5,519 bases of DNA, taken from the NCBI GenBank assembly GCA_946409885.1, contig CAMJYF010000156.1, forward strand, positions 1-5,519. The letters are read 5' to 3'. Numbering within the stretch: the first letter of the stretch is position 1; every line of letters begins with the position of its first letter. This document shows, piece by piece, positions 5,519 to 5,519 of the stretch. The notes beneath the pieces are model-generated. The model worked only from the letters and a program-made list of their open reading frames with translations, was not told where the DNA came from and searched no databases. The stretch is from an uncultured Clostridia bacterium (GTDB lineage Bacteria; Bacillota; Clostridia; Oscillospirales; Acutalibacteraceae). The position numbers were made by a program, and so were the translations under genes.

Positions 5519-5519
5519 A

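Overview
The window looks like chromosomal DNA from a GC-rich member of the Clostridia (Firmicutes), most likely a gut-type, Oscillospirales-like lineage. This is inferred from three things: a secreted protein made of InlB/Flg_new-type repeats plus Big_2 Ig-like domains with a phenylalanine-rich amphipathic C-terminal tail, a U32/DUF3656-type protein, and a CDP-glycerol glycerophosphotransferase-family enzyme. Coding sequence is GC-rich with C/G-ending codons, while the short intergenic tail at the right edge is strikingly AT-rich. No rRNA, tRNA, CRISPR, transposase or phage gene is visible.

Layout: three genes, all on the + strand and tightly packed. (1) 1-2154 is the 3' part of a large cell-surface or secreted repeat protein whose start lies to the left of the window. 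(2) 2154-4187 is a complete U32 peptidase-family protein with the Fe-S-type cysteine signature, most similar in architecture to the RlhA-like (23S rRNA hydroxylation) branch. Its ATG overlaps the previous stop by one base (TAATG). (3) 4213-5403 is a complete single-domain teichoic-acid-type glycerophosphotransferase, 25 bp downstream and behind a strong Shine-Dalgarno. The remaining 116 bp (5404-5519) hold two perfect inverted repeats and no gene.

Working together: the spacing suggests one transcription unit. Genes 1 and 3 both concern the cell envelope (a displayed protein and a wall-polymer transferase). Gene 2 is expected to be a cytoplasmic RNA- or cofactor-modifying enzyme, so its one-base overlap with a surface-protein gene is the odd part of the arrangement.

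I do not see a clear new biological system. The observations most worth a second look are: the charged/aromatic C-terminal tail of gene 1 as a possible anchoring signal; a perfect 12-bp-arm palindrome inside the start of the U32 gene; loss of the usual GxPRxD motif in the glycerophosphotransferase; and the 16-bp inverted repeat after the last gene.
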